Source: Streptomonospora nanhaiensis
Lineage (GTDB): Bacteria; Actinomycetota; Actinomycetes; Streptosporangiales; Streptosporangiaceae
Assembly (NCBI RefSeq): GCF_013410565.1
Contig: NZ_JACCFO010000001.1
Span: 5,642,001-5,706,000 of the forward strand
Length of the DNA: 64,000 nucleotides
Direction of reading: 5' to 3'
A program made the position numbers and the translations under genes. The notes beneath the pieces were generated by a model. That model worked only from the letters and a program-made list of their open reading frames with translations. It searched no databases and was not told where the DNA came from. Below are positions 34,442-43,023 of this stretch, in pieces (the first letter of the stretch is position 1; the number at the start of each line of letters is the position of its first letter).

Positions 34442-35314
34442 ATGGCGGTGGCAGCGGCGGCCCACGACCGGGACGCGGCCGGCGGCGGTACCGGGGCGGC
34501 CGGAGCATGCCCCCTGGAGGCCGCCGACCGGGCCGCGGCCTACGCCGACTACGTGCGCACCGAGACCCTGCTCGACCTGCAGCGGCCCCGCACCGGCGAG
34601 CCCGCCGAGCTGTCGTTCATCATCGCCACCCAGGTCATGGAGCTGCTGTTCACCCTGGTCCGGCAGCACTGGACCGCCGCGCGCGACGCGCTGGAGGCCG
34701 ACGACGCCGAGGCGGCGATCGCGGCCCTGCGGCGGGGAACCGGCGCCCAGGACGTCCTGGTGGAGTCGTGGGCGCTGCTCGGCACCCTCACCCCCGCCGA
34801 GTTCGACCGGTTCCGCGACTCCCTCGGCGTGGCCTCGGGCGTGCAGTCGCCCGGCTACCGGCACCTGGAGTTCCTGCTGGGCAACAAGTCGGCGGGCATG
34901 ATCCGCCCCTTCCGCGGCCAGCCCGACGTGCACCGCGACCTGGAGCGCGCCCTGGCCGAGCCCGGCCTCTACGACGCCGCGCTGCGGCTGCTGCACCGGC
35001 GCGGCCTGGGCGTCCCCGCCGCCGCGGCCGACCGCGACTGGCGCCGCCCCTACACGCCCCACCCCGATGTGGAGAAGGCGTGGGCGCGGGTCTACGCCGA
35101 CGACCGCCCGGGCAACGAGCTGCTGCGCCTGGCCGAGGCCCTGGTGGACACCGCCGAGCGGGTCACCCGCTGGCGGCACCGCCACCTCATGGCCGTCAAG
35201 CGCGCCATGGGTGCCAAGCCCGGCACCGGCGGGTCCACCGGCCTGGACTGGCTGGCGCGCAACGCGGGGCAGGACGTGTTCCCCGAGCTGTGGTCGCTGC
35301 GGACCGCGCTGTGA
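34442..35314 (+). CDS. kynA: Tryptophan 2,3-dioxygenase
   Basis: This 290-residue heme enzyme has the family motifs FIIATQVMELLF, SGVQSPGYRHLEFLLGNKS, RHRHLMAVKRAMG (the proximal heme His region) and GTGGSTGLDWL. It opens the indole ring of tryptophan to give N-formylkynurenine, the first step of the kynurenine route. The ATG at 34442 follows a GGGGAACGG site. Kynureninase follows after 247 nt. No formamidase is found in the window. Confidence 0.95.
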   Translation: MAVAAAAHDRDAAGGGTGAAGACPLEAADRAAAYADYVRTETLLDLQRPRTGEPAELSFIIATQVMELLFTLVRQHWTAARDALEADDAEAAIAALRRGTGAQDVLVESWALLGTLTPAEFDRFRDSLGVASGVQSPGYRHLEFLLGNKSAGMIRPFRGQPDVHRDLERALAEPGLYDAALRLLHRRGLGVPAAAADRDWRRPYTPHPDVEKAWARVYADDRPGNELLRLAEALVDTAERVTRWRHRHLMAVKRAMGAKPGTGGSTGLDWLARNAGQDVFPELWSLRTAL

Positions 35315-35561
35315 GACCGCCCGTCCGCCTCAGCCGCCCGCACCGTCCGCGCCCCCGTGCGCCCCGGGGCGGCCGCCTCCCGGCGCGCACGGCCGGACCT
35401 GGCCGGATCCGGCGGGGGTCGGCAGGTCTGAACCGGCGGCGCGCGGGGATACTGGCCACCGGCCGTGCGGATCGCGCGCCCCGCACCCCCGTGCGGGCGC
35501 CTGGGTCCGGGCGCCCGCTGGACCGCGCCGAGTGCCCGAAGGCTAGGAAGGCCCTGCCGAG

Positions 35562-36797
35562 ATGACACCGACCACCCGCGAGGACTGCCTCCGCCGCGAC
35601 GCCGCCGACCCCCTGGCCGCCTTCCGCGCGGAGTTCGCGCTGCCCGAGAACGTGATCTACCTCGACGGCAACTCGCTGGGCGCGCTGCCCGCCGCCACCC
35701 CCGGGCGGGTCGCCGAGGTGGTGGAGCGCGAGTGGGGCCGGGGACTCATCGCGAGCTGGAACGACGCCGGCTGGTGGGACAAGCCGCGCACGCTCGGCGC
35801 CAAGCTCGCACCGCTGGTGGGCGCGGCCCCCGACGAGGTGGTGGTGGGCGACGGCACCTCGGCCAACCTGTTCAAGGCGCTGGTGGCGGCCCTACGGCTG
35901 AACCCCGGCCGGCGCGCGGTCGTGGGGGAGTCCACCAACTTCCCCACCGACCTCTACGTCACCCAGGGCGCGGCCGAGCTGATGGACGTGGTCGAGCGCC
36001 GGGTCGACCCCGACAACCGCGCCGCGCTGGCCGCCGCGCTGGCGGCCGGGGACGTGGCCGCCGTGGTGCTGAGCCACGTCGACTACCGCACCGGCGCGCT
36101 GCGGGACATGGCCGAGATCAACCGGCTGGCGCGGGCCAACGGCGTGCTGACGGTCTGGGACCTGTGCCACAGCGTGGGCGCGGTGCCGGTGGAGCTGGCG
36201 GCGACCGGCGCGGACTTCGCCGTGGGCTGCACCTACAAGTACCTCAACGGAGGTCCGGGCGGCCCCGCGTTCACCTACGTCGCCCACCGCCACCAGGCCG
36301 CCGCCCGCCAGCCCCTCACCGGCTGGCACGGCCACGCCCGCCCGTTCGACTTCGCCGCCGAGTACGTGCCGGCCGAGGGCGCGAGCCGCTTCCTCAGCGG
36401 GTCGCAGTCGCTGATCGCGGCCGCCGCCCTGGAGTCCGCCCTCGACCTGTGGGCGCGGGTGGACCTCGGCCGGCTGCGCGCCAAGAGCCTGGCGCTGACG
36501 GAGCTCTTCCTGGAGCTGACCGAGCGGGCCGGGTTCGCCTCGGTCACCCCGCGCGCGGCCGCGCGGCGCGGCAGCCAGGTGTCGCTGCGCCATCCCGAGG
36601 GCTACGCGATCGTGCAGGCGCTCATCAAGCGCGGCGTGGTCGGCGACTTCCGCGCGCCCGACATCATGCGGTTCGGCTTTGCCCCGCTTTACCTGCGCTA
36701 TGTCGACGTCTACGACGCCGCCGCCGCGCTGGCGGACGTGGTGCGCACGGGGGAGTGGCGTGACCCGGCCTTTGCGCGGCGCCGCCAGGTGACCTGA
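35562..36797 (+). CDS. kynU: Kynureninase
   Basis: This 411-residue PLP enzyme has YLDGNSLGALP near the N-terminus, a TSANLFKALVAAL segment, the PLP-binding region VWDLCHSVGAVPVEL, and Lys in CTYKYLNGGPGGPAF as the Schiff-base residue. It cleaves kynurenine to anthranilate and alanine. It lies downstream of tryptophan 2,3-dioxygenase in the same direction. Use of anthranilate for biosynthesis versus breakdown cannot be told from the window. Confidence 0.95.
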   Translation: MTPTTREDCLRRDAADPLAAFRAEFALPENVIYLDGNSLGALPAATPGRVAEVVEREWGRGLIASWNDAGWWDKPRTLGAKLAPLVGAAPDEVVVGDGTSANLFKALVAALRLNPGRRAVVGESTNFPTDLYVTQGAAELMDVVERRVDPDNRAALAAALAAGDVAAVVLSHVDYRTGALRDMAEINRLARANGVLTVWDLCHSVGAVPVELAATGADFAVGCTYKYLNGGPGGPAFTYVAHRHQAAARQPLTGWHGHARPFDFAAEYVPAEGASRFLSGSQSLIAAAALESALDLWARVDLGRLRAKSLALTELFLELTERAGFASVTPRAAARRGSQVSLRHPEGYAIVQALIKRGVVGDFRAPDIMRFGFAPLYLRYVDVYDAAAALADVVRTGEWRDPAFARRRQVT

Positions 36798-36868
36798 GCC
36801 ACGGCGCGCCGGCCGCCGCCGCGCCGTTCACTCGCCCCGAAACCCCCGTGGCAAGCTCTGGCCGGCAT

Positions 36869-36884
36869 TGTGACACGAGTCACG
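36869..36884 (+). promoter_or_regulatory. CRP-like site TGTGA-N6-TCACG
   Basis: It matches the cAMP receptor protein consensus TGTGA-N6-TCACA with one mismatch. It is about 145 nt upstream of the likely transcription start of the envelope-protein gene at 37320. In Streptomyces and mycobacteria, CRP sites precede resuscitation-promoting factor genes. Confidence 0.55.
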
Positions 36885-37010
36885 ATTTCGCATGTTTAAA
36901 GCCCGCAAATCCCGTGTGCGCCAGCGGATCGGGGGCGTGTCCATGTTGTCCCGAGGTGTCTGATCTGCGGTTTTACGTTTTGAGTCGTGGCATTTGACTT
37001 TTTCGTGGGC

Positions 37011-37016
37011 TAGAGT
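37011..37016 (+). promoter_or_regulatory. -10 element TAGAGT
   Basis: TAGAGT fits the TANNNT consensus and sits in an AT-rich stretch. Transcription from about 37023 would give a leader of about 300 nt. TTGACT at 36994-36999 is too close (11 nt) for a normal -35. Confidence 0.5.
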
Positions 37017-37020
37017 CCTT

Positions 37021-37202
37021 CGTGATCGGTTCGTGACCTGCGGATTACCTTGCGGGTCAGACCGATGCCGAGCCCCAGGTGCCCCCCGGCACCGGGGAAC
37101 GAGGCCCCCAACCTCCAGCGGGTGGGCCGCGCGGTCTCAACGCCGGCCCGGTGCGCCGTTCCCAACGGCGGCCGACCTCCCGCAGCGCCCAGCGATCCAC
37201 GC
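37021..37202 (+). ncRNA. Structured leader, candidate c-di-AMP (ydaO) riboswitch
   Basis: The leader begins CGTGATCG and 165 nt later contains CGATCCACG, which can pair with it as a closing P1 helix. Inside are ACCGGGGAACG, several GC-rich helices and a CCGAC...CGCAG segment near the 3' side, loosely like ydaO-yuaA riboswitches. Those RNAs often precede actinobacterial cell-wall hydrolase genes. The core GGGTGAATC motif is not seen as such, so the call is tentative. Confidence 0.35.
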
Positions 37203-37319
37203 GGGCGCCCCCACCAGGTAACCGCCCTTATTCGGGCTGCCCACCCGGCATGCCCGGAGCAGGGACCCACGCCTGTACCCGGCCTCGCTCGGCCCTGCAC
37301 CCAAACTTTGGTTCATTTG

Positions 37320-38294
37320 ATGAGTTCTGAGAATCCTGTCCAGTACGGCAACGTCAAGGCTTCCTACTTCTGGGACGACGGTTCCGGCATCAACGGCGAC
37401 ACCGGCGCCCCCGCTTCGGGCAAGCCCATGCAGGAGGGCCTGGCGGCCAGCCCGAGCTGGCCGCTCGGCACCGAGGGCTACGTCGAGTACAACGGCAAGA
37501 AGGAAGAGTTCTTCATCGGCGACCGCGGTCCCGGCGACCCCGCCGAAGGCTGCAACGTCCTCCTCGACCTCGACGGCAAGACCTTCGCCAAGCTCACCGG
37601 TGAGTCCTGGAACGACGACTCCTACACCGTCACGGGCGGTCAGGGCCACATCGACGTCGAGTACTACATCACCAAGTGGGGTGACGGCGCGGGTACCCCG
37701 GGCGCTCCCCAGCCGATGAGCGGGTCCGAGGTCTGCGACGACGCCGTCTCGCCGATCCCCGCCTCCGCCAAGAAGGACGACGGCGGCGAGGAGAAGAAGG
37801 AGTCCCAGGGCGACCAGGGCGAGAAGCAGCAGGCCAAGGACGGCTCCAAGGACGAGTCCGAGGAGCAGTCCGCTGACGAGGGCTCGTCCGGCAAGGGCGA
37901 GGACTCCGAGGAGCAGCAGGCCGCCCCGTCCGGCAAGAACGACGGCGGCGACGGCTCCGGCCAGGGGCTGACCGCCGAGACCGCGGCCAACGACACCTCC
38001 GGTATCGCGCTGGCGGGCGACGACCTGCCGATGGCCGCCGGCCTGCTCACCCTGGCGATCGTTCCGGCCCTGCTGGTGGCGTTCCTCTTCGGCCGCCGCC
38101 GCACGGCCACCGACTACGCCACGGAGGGCGGCCGCCACCGCGCGGACTCCCTGCTCACCGCCGAGGGCCTGCGCGAGACGATGCAGTCCGTCCGCGACCG
38201 GCTCCCCGGCTCCTGGACCGAGGCCAAGGCCACGGCCGGCGAGTACTGGACCCGCGTCCGCGACCGCCGGTCCGGTTCGCAGGGCGGCGAGTAA
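37320..38294 (+). CDS. Envelope protein with C-terminal membrane helix, signal peptide not visible
   Basis: The 324-residue product starts MSSENPVQYGNVKASYFWDD. A domain of about 120 residues has GDRGPGDPAEGCNVLLDLDG, reminiscent of 3D-like cell-wall enzyme folds. An acidic, Lys/Glu/Gln-rich linker of about 100 residues, a membrane helix (GLLTLAIVPALLVAFLF), an Arg cluster and a cytoplasmic tail of about 60 residues follow. Topology demands an exported N-terminus, yet the sequence begins like a mature protein, and neither the upstream frame nor other frames provide a signal peptide. The ribosome site before ATG 37320 is also weak. The true start may involve lost sequence or an unusual route. 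Confidence 0.65.
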   Translation: MSSENPVQYGNVKASYFWDDGSGINGDTGAPASGKPMQEGLAASPSWPLGTEGYVEYNGKKEEFFIGDRGPGDPAEGCNVLLDLDGKTFAKLTGESWNDDSYTVTGGQGHIDVEYYITKWGDGAGTPGAPQPMSGSEVCDDAVSPIPASAKKDDGGEEKKESQGDQGEKQQAKDGSKDESEEQSADEGSSGKGEDSEEQQAAPSGKNDGGDGSGQGLTAETAANDTSGIALAGDDLPMAAGLLTLAIVPALLVAFLFGRRRTATDYATEGGRHRADSLLTAEGLRETMQSVRDRLPGSWTEAKATAGEYWTRVRDRRSGSQGGE

Positions 38295-38366
38295 CCACCG
38301 CCGCACCGCACCGCGGGTGTGAGCCGGCGGACCGGTGGCCACCGGCCCCGGCCCCGCCGCGCACCG

Positions 38367-38402
38367 ACGGCGCCCCCGCCCGGCAACGGGCGGGGGCGCC
38401 GT
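38367..38402 (+). terminator. Hairpin terminator
   Basis: A perfect 16-bp stem with a GCAA tetraloop (38367-38382 and 38387-38402) lies 72 nt after the envelope-protein stop. Confidence 0.7.
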
Positions 38403-38439
38403 TCGCGTTCAGGGGCAACGAGGCAAAGAGGAGACGACG

Positions 38440-38484
38440 AGAGGTGTGGTGGCGCCCCGGCCGCGGGGGCGCCACCACACCTCT
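38440..38484 (-). terminator. Hairpin terminator of oxoacid dehydrogenase operon
   Basis: A perfect 19-bp stem with a 7-nt loop lies 31 nt beyond the E2 stop on the minus strand. The sequence that follows is moderately T-rich. Confidence 0.75.
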
Positions 38485-38514
38485 TTCCATGGGGGAGGGG
38501 AGGAGGGACGCGGG

Positions 38515-40197
38515 TCACATGTCGCCGATGAGCAGTTCCGGGCGCTCCACGCAGTCGGCGACGAACCGCAGGAACCCCGCCGCCACCGCGCCGTCGCACA
38601 CCCGGTGGTCGAACGCCAGGGTCAACTCGGTCACCGGCCGCACGGCGAGGTCGTCGCCCACCACCCAGGGCCGCTTGACGATCCGCCCGATGCCGACGAT
38701 GGCCGACTCGGGGTGGTTGATCACGGCGGCGGCGCCGTCCACCCCGAAAACCCCGTAGTTGTTCACCGTGAACGTGCCGCCGGAGAGCCGGTCCGGCGGC
38801 AGGCCCCCGGCGCGCGCCCGCTCGGTCAGTCCGGTGAGTTCGGCGGCCAGTTCCCGCGTCGTCAGTTCGTGGGCGTCGCGCACCACGGGCACGACGAGCC
38901 CGCGCGGTGTCTGCGCCGCGAACCCCAGGTGCACGCCCGGCGGCTCCAGGAGTTCGCCGCGCTCGGCGTCGAACCGGGAGTTCAGCGCCGGGAAGCGGCG
39001 CAGCCCCAGCACGCAGAACCGGGCCACGAGGGCGAGCAGGCTCACCGGGCGGTCGGGGTCGGCCGCGGTGAGGGCCGCCCGCAGGTCCAGCAGGCCGGAG
39101 GCGTCCACGTCCACCCACACCGTGGCCTCGGGGATCTCCCGGCGCGAGCGCGCCATACGCCGCGCCATCTCCCGGTGCGGACCGCTCAGCGCGATGCGCC
39201 GCGCGCCGGCGGGCGCGGTCGCCGCGCCCGGTTCCGGACCCGGCTCAGACCAGGCCCGCGGCTGCCGGTCGGGCGCGGGCCGGGCGGCGGGCACGGCCGC
39301 CGGCGCCGTGCCGGCGTGGGGCGCCGGGGCGGCCGGCGCGGTCCCCGCGCGGCGGGCGGCGGCCGCGGCCTCCACGTCGCGCCGCAGGACCAGGCCGCCC
39401 TCGCCGCTTCCGGCCACCTGGGCGACGTCGATCCCGTGCTCGCGGGCGAGCCGCCGGACCAGGGGCGACACCACCGCCACCGGGTGCCGCGCGCCGCGGG
39501 GTCCGGGATCGGCGGGGGGCGGGGGCGGCGCCGCGGACGCCGTTGGCCGCGGGCCGCCCTCCGCCGGGTCTCGCCGCTGGGGGCGGCGGCGAGACGGGCT
39601 GTGCCGCTGTTCGGCGCGGGTGCCGTAGCCCACCAGCACGGCGCCGGACAGCGGGGCGGAGCCGTCGGCGCCGCCGGGCGCGGGTTCCCCGCCGCGTGCC
39701 GCCGGTACCGGCCCGGGTCCGTCCGGCGCGCCGACAGGGGCGTCGGCGGGGAGCGCGCGGGGGCCGGCGAGGACGCGTTCGGCCGGGGTCGGTCCCGGCC
39801 GAGAGGGCGCCGCCGGGGAGGGGGAGCCCGCGGCCCCGGCGGCCGGGGCCGGGGCACCGTCGGCGTCCGCGCCGCCGTCGGCGGCGGCGCGGGCCGCCGG
39901 CGCGGGGCCGGCGGCCGGTCCGCCACCGGCCTCCGTCCGACCGGTGTCCACGCTGATCAGGGGCGCGCCCACCGGGATGGACTCCCCGGGGGCGCCGTGC
40001 AGGGCCGTGACCCGTCCGGCGTAGGGGCAGGGGACCTCGACGGTGGTCTTGGCCGTCTCGACCTCGGCCACCGGCTGGTCCACCGCGACCTCGTCGCCGA
40101 CCGCGACCCGCCAGGCCAGGATCTCGGCGTCGGCGAGCCCCTCGCCCAGGTCGGGCAGCAGGAAGCGGCGCACGCCGCCGCTCTCGGCCGCGCTCAC
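38515..40197 (-). CDS. 2-oxoacid dehydrogenase E2 (dihydrolipoamide acyltransferase)
   Basis: This 560-residue protein has an N-terminal lipoyl domain (FLLPDLGEGLADAEI, lipoyl Lys in VETAKTTVEV), long Pro/Ala-rich linkers, a peripheral subunit-binding domain near residue 245 (VSPLVRRLAREHGIDV) and a catalytic acyltransferase domain ending with the active-site HRVCDG. It forms the core of the branched-chain 2-oxoacid dehydrogenase complex. The GTG start overlaps the E1-beta stop (GTGA). The linker is longer than usual for an E2 with one lipoyl domain. Confidence 0.92.
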   Translation of the reverse strand: MSAAESGGVRRFLLPDLGEGLADAEILAWRVAVGDEVAVDQPVAEVETAKTTVEVPCPYAGRVTALHGAPGESIPVGAPLISVDTGRTEAGGGPAAGPAPAARAAADGGADADGAPAPAAGAAGSPSPAAPSRPGPTPAERVLAGPRALPADAPVGAPDGPGPVPAARGGEPAPGGADGSAPLSGAVLVGYGTRAEQRHSPSRRRPQRRDPAEGGPRPTASAAPPPPPADPGPRGARHPVAVVSPLVRRLAREHGIDVAQVAGSGEGGLVLRRDVEAAAAARRAGTAPAAPAPHAGTAPAAVPAARPAPDRQPRAWSEPGPEPGAATAPAGARRIALSGPHREMARRMARSRREIPEATVWVDVDASGLLDLRAALTAADPDRPVSLLALVARFCVLGLRRFPALNSRFDAERGELLEPPGVHLGFAAQTPRGLVVPVVRDAHELTTRELAAELTGLTERARAGGLPPDRLSGGTFTVNNYGVFGVDGAAAVINHPESAIVGIGRIVKRPWVVGDDLAVRPVTELTLAFDHRVCDGAVAAGFLRFVADCVERPELLIGDM

Positions 40198-41258
40198 GCC
40201 CCCACCTCCAGCCGGTGCGCCGGGCCCGTGTCCGCCGCCGCGCCGCCGTCCGAGCGCGCGGCCTCGGGGCGGGGCACCCACGCCGCCTCCCACTGCAGCC
40301 GGTCGATCGCGGCCAGGATGCGGTCCACGCTGGGCAGGTGGTACTCCTCCAGCCGGGGCGGGGGATAGGGGATGTCCAGCCCGGCCACCCGCAGCACCGG
40401 CGCCTCCAGGTAGTGGAAGCACCGCTCGGTGACGCGCGCGGCCACCTCGGCGCCGTACCCGGCGAACGCCGACGCCTCGTGCACCACCACCGCGCGCCCG
40501 GTGCGGCGCACCGACGCGGTCACGGTGGCGTCGTCGAACGGCGCCAGGCTGCGCAGGTCCACCACCTCGACCTCGCGGCCCTCCTCGGCCGCCGCCTCGG
40601 CGGCCAGCAGCGCGGTGTCGACGGTGGGCCCGTAGGCGATCAGGGTGGCGTCGCGGCCCGGCCGCCGCACCACCGCCTGGTCCATGGGCGCGGTGCGCAC
40701 CGGAAGCTCGACGTCCTCGGTGGCCCAGTAGCGGCGCTTGGGCTCCAGGAACACCACCGGGTCGGGGCAGGCGATGGCCTCGCGCAGCATCGAGTAGCCG
40801 TCGGCGGGCGTGGCGGGGGTGACCACGCGCAGGCCGGGGGTGTGGGCGTAGTAGGTCTCGGAGGAGTCGCCGTGGTGCTCCACCGCGCCGATCCCGCCGC
40901 CGTAGGGCACCCGGATGACGATGGGCAGGGCCACGCGCCCCCGGGTGCGGTTGCGCATCTTGGCCACGTGCGAGACGACCTGCTGGAAGGCGGGGTAGGC
41001 GAAGGCGTCGAACTGCATCTCGACCACGGGCCGGTGCCCGTACATGGCCATGCCCACCGCCGTGCCCACGATCCCGGACTCCGCGAGGGGGGAGTCGAAG
41101 CAGCGGTCCTCGCCGAACTCGGCCGTGAGTCCGTCGGTGACCCGGAACACCCCGCCCAGCGGGCCGACGTCCTCGCCGTAGACCAGCACGTCGGGGTCGG
41201 CGGCCAGGGCGTCGCGCAGCGCGCGGTTGAGCGCCCGGCCCAGGCTGACCTCGGCCAT
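40194..41258 (-). CDS. 2-oxoacid dehydrogenase E1 beta subunit
   Basis: This 354-residue subunit has VYGEDVGPLGGVFRVT, the FDSPLAESGIVGTAVGMAMYGHRPV segment, RVPYGGGIGAVEHHGDSSETYYAHTPGL and a C-terminal VHEASAFAGYG. It pairs with E1-alpha to form the thiamin-dependent decarboxylase for branched-chain 2-oxoacids. The C-terminus is about 25 residues longer than common. It starts one base after the E1-alpha stop and overlaps E2 by 4 nt. Confidence 0.94.
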   Translation of the reverse strand: MAEVSLGRALNRALRDALAADPDVLVYGEDVGPLGGVFRVTDGLTAEFGEDRCFDSPLAESGIVGTAVGMAMYGHRPVVEMQFDAFAYPAFQQVVSHVAKMRNRTRGRVALPIVIRVPYGGGIGAVEHHGDSSETYYAHTPGLRVVTPATPADGYSMLREAIACPDPVVFLEPKRRYWATEDVELPVRTAPMDQAVVRRPGRDATLIAYGPTVDTALLAAEAAAEEGREVEVVDLRSLAPFDDATVTASVRRTGRAVVVHEASAFAGYGAEVAARVTERCFHYLEAPVLRVAGLDIPYPPPRLEEYHLPSVDRILAAIDRLQWEAAWVPRPEAARSDGGAAADTGPAHRLEVGA

Positions 41259-41259
41259 C

Positions 41260-42423
41260 TCAGACCTCCTCGCCGGTGTCGGCGGCGGGCGCGCCCGCCC
41301 GGGCGGCGCGGCGGGCCTCGGCCCAGGCCCGCACCTCCTCGCGCTGGCCGCGCAGCGGTGCCGTCGGCGCGGCGTAGACGTGGTCGAACAGCTCCTCGGG
41401 GCGGGGGCCGCCCAGCCGGGCGATCCGCTCGCGCACCGAGATCGCCAGCCGGTCGGCCGCGTCGACCATCGCGCGGTGGCCGGCGTCGTCGAGCCGCCCC
41501 TCGCGGCGCAGCAGCGCCTCCAGCCGCGCCACCGGGTCGCGCCGCCGCCAGTGGTCGACCTCGGAGTCGTCGCGGTAGCGGCGGGGGTCGTCGGAGTTGG
41601 TGTGCGGGTCGATCCGGTAGGTGCGCGCCTCGACCAGCGCGGGCCCGGCGCCCGCCCTGGCCTCGGCCAGGGCCCGCGACACCACCGCGTGGACGGCGGC
41701 GGCGTCGTTGCCGTCGACGTGGTAGCCGCGCATGCCGTAGCCCACCGCCTTGTGCGCGAGCGTGGGCGCGGCGCTCTGCCGGCGCAGCGGGACGCTGATG
41801 GCCCACTGGTTGTTCTGCACCAGGAACACCACCGGGGTGTTCCACACCGCCGCGAAGTTGTAGGCCTCGTGCGCGTCGCCCTCGCTGGTGGCGCCGTCGC
41901 CCATGAGCACCAGCGCCGCGACGTCCTCGCCCTTGCGGCGGGCGGCGTAGGTGAGCCCGACCGCGTGGGAGGCGTTGGTGGCCAGCGGCGTGCACTGCGG
42001 CGCGCAGCGGTGGCGGGCGGGGTCGTAGCCGCTGTGCCAGTCGCCGCGCAGCAGGGTCAGCACCTCGACCGGGTCGACCCCGCGGGTGACCAGCGAGACG
42101 CAGTCGCGGTAGGTGGGGAACAGCCAGTCGGTCTCGGCCAGGGCGAGCACGCCGCCGACCTGGCAGGCCTCTTGGCCGTGGGAGGAGGGGTAGACGGCGA
42201 GGCGGCCCTGCCGCGCCAGGGCGTCGGCCTGGCGGTCGAAGCGGCGGCCCACCACCATGGCGCGCAGCAGCGCCAGCAGGACGGCGGGCTCGGGCAGGGC
42301 GAAGCCCGCGCCGGCTTCGGGGGCGGCGCGGGTGCCGTCGGGATCGATGAGCCGGACCGGCTCCAGCGAGGGCAGCAGGTGGGCCGGGTCGGCCGGGCTG
42401 CCGGGTGCGTCGCTGGTCGTCAT
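41260..42423 (-). CDS. 2-oxoacid dehydrogenase E1 alpha subunit
   Basis: This 387-residue subunit has the thiamin diphosphate motif MGDGATSEGDAHEAYNFAAVW with VFLVQNNQWAIS, the DWLFPTYRDCVSLV segment and the phosphorylation-loop-like YRIDPHTNSDDPRRYRDD of branched-chain E1-alpha proteins. The ATG at 42423 lies immediately before a palindromic operator. It leads the E1-alpha, E1-beta, E2 operon; no E3 gene is present here, so a shared E3 elsewhere is likely. The complex supplies branched acyl-CoA starters and degrades Val, Leu and Ile. Confidence 0.94.
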   Translation of the reverse strand: MTTSDAPGSPADPAHLLPSLEPVRLIDPDGTRAAPEAGAGFALPEPAVLLALLRAMVVGRRFDRQADALARQGRLAVYPSSHGQEACQVGGVLALAETDWLFPTYRDCVSLVTRGVDPVEVLTLLRGDWHSGYDPARHRCAPQCTPLATNASHAVGLTYAARRKGEDVAALVLMGDGATSEGDAHEAYNFAAVWNTPVVFLVQNNQWAISVPLRRQSAAPTLAHKAVGYGMRGYHVDGNDAAAVHAVVSRALAEARAGAGPALVEARTYRIDPHTNSDDPRRYRDDSEVDHWRRRDPVARLEALLRREGRLDDAGHRAMVDAADRLAISVRERIARLGGPRPEELFDHVYAAPTAPLRGQREEVRAWAEARRAARAGAPAADTGEEV

Positions 42424-42431
42424 GCCTTGAA

Positions 42432-42452
42432 TATGCGGTCGGCCGCCGCATA
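42432..42452. promoter_or_regulatory. Palindromic operator between bkd and lrp-type genes
   Basis: TATGCGG and CCGCATA form a perfect 7-bp inverted repeat separated by 7 nt, beginning 9 nt upstream of the E1-alpha start. ATAATGCGGC follows at 42460 as a possible extra half-site. It is probably bound by the divergent Lrp-type regulator. Confidence 0.6.
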
Positions 42453-42557
42453 CTGTCCATAATGCGGCGCGGACCGTGGACGGGTGGCCGCGCGGAGCGG
42501 TCGCCGCGACGCATTCGTCCCCGGCGTCCAGCATGTGGACGGTGTGAGGTGAGACAC

Positions 42558-43010
42558 ATGGCCGTGCCCCTCGACGACGTCGACCGCCGCATCATCGACC
42601 TCCTGCGCGCCGACGGCCGCATGTCCATCCGGGCGGTCGCCGAACGGGCGCACATCTCCCGCGCCAACGCCTACGCCCGGCTCGACCGGCTGCGCGCCGA
42701 CGGCGTGATCCGCGGCTTCACCGCGGTCATCGACCACGAGAAGTACGGCAAGGGGCTGTCGGCCTACGTGTCGGTGCGCATCCAGCAGCACTCCTGGGAG
42801 CGGTTCCGCGCCTACCTGCGCGACATCCCCGAGGTCGACCACGCCGCCCTGGTCTCGGGCGACGTCGACCTGCTGCTGCTGGTCCGGGTGGCCGACCCCG
42901 CCGCGCTGCGCACGTTCGTGCTGGAGCGGCTGCAGCGCATCCCCGAGGTCCGCAGCACCCAGACCATGTTCATCCTCGACGAGCCGGCGCTGGGCCAGGC
43001 CGGCCGGTGA
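42558..43010 (+). CDS. Lrp/AsnC-family regulator (BkdR-like)
   Basis: The 150-residue protein has an Lrp helix-turn-helix (LDDVDRRIIDLLRADGRMSIRAVAERAHISRANAYARLDRL) and a RAM domain with GDVDLLLLVRV. It is divergent from the branched-chain dehydrogenase operon, the arrangement of BkdR in Streptomyces and Pseudomonas. The ATG at 42558 follows a GAGGTGAG site. It likely responds to branched-chain amino acids. Confidence 0.9.
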   Translation: MAVPLDDVDRRIIDLLRADGRMSIRAVAERAHISRANAYARLDRLRADGVIRGFTAVIDHEKYGKGLSAYVSVRIQQHSWERFRAYLRDIPEVDHAALVSGDVDLLLLVRVADPAALRTFVLERLQRIPEVRSTQTMFILDEPALGQAGR

Positions 43011-43023
43011 GCGCCCGGGCGCC

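Noticed and set aside
36994-36999. TTGACT as -35 for the 37011 promoter
   Set aside because: The spacing of 11 nt to TAGAGT is too short for a standard promoter.
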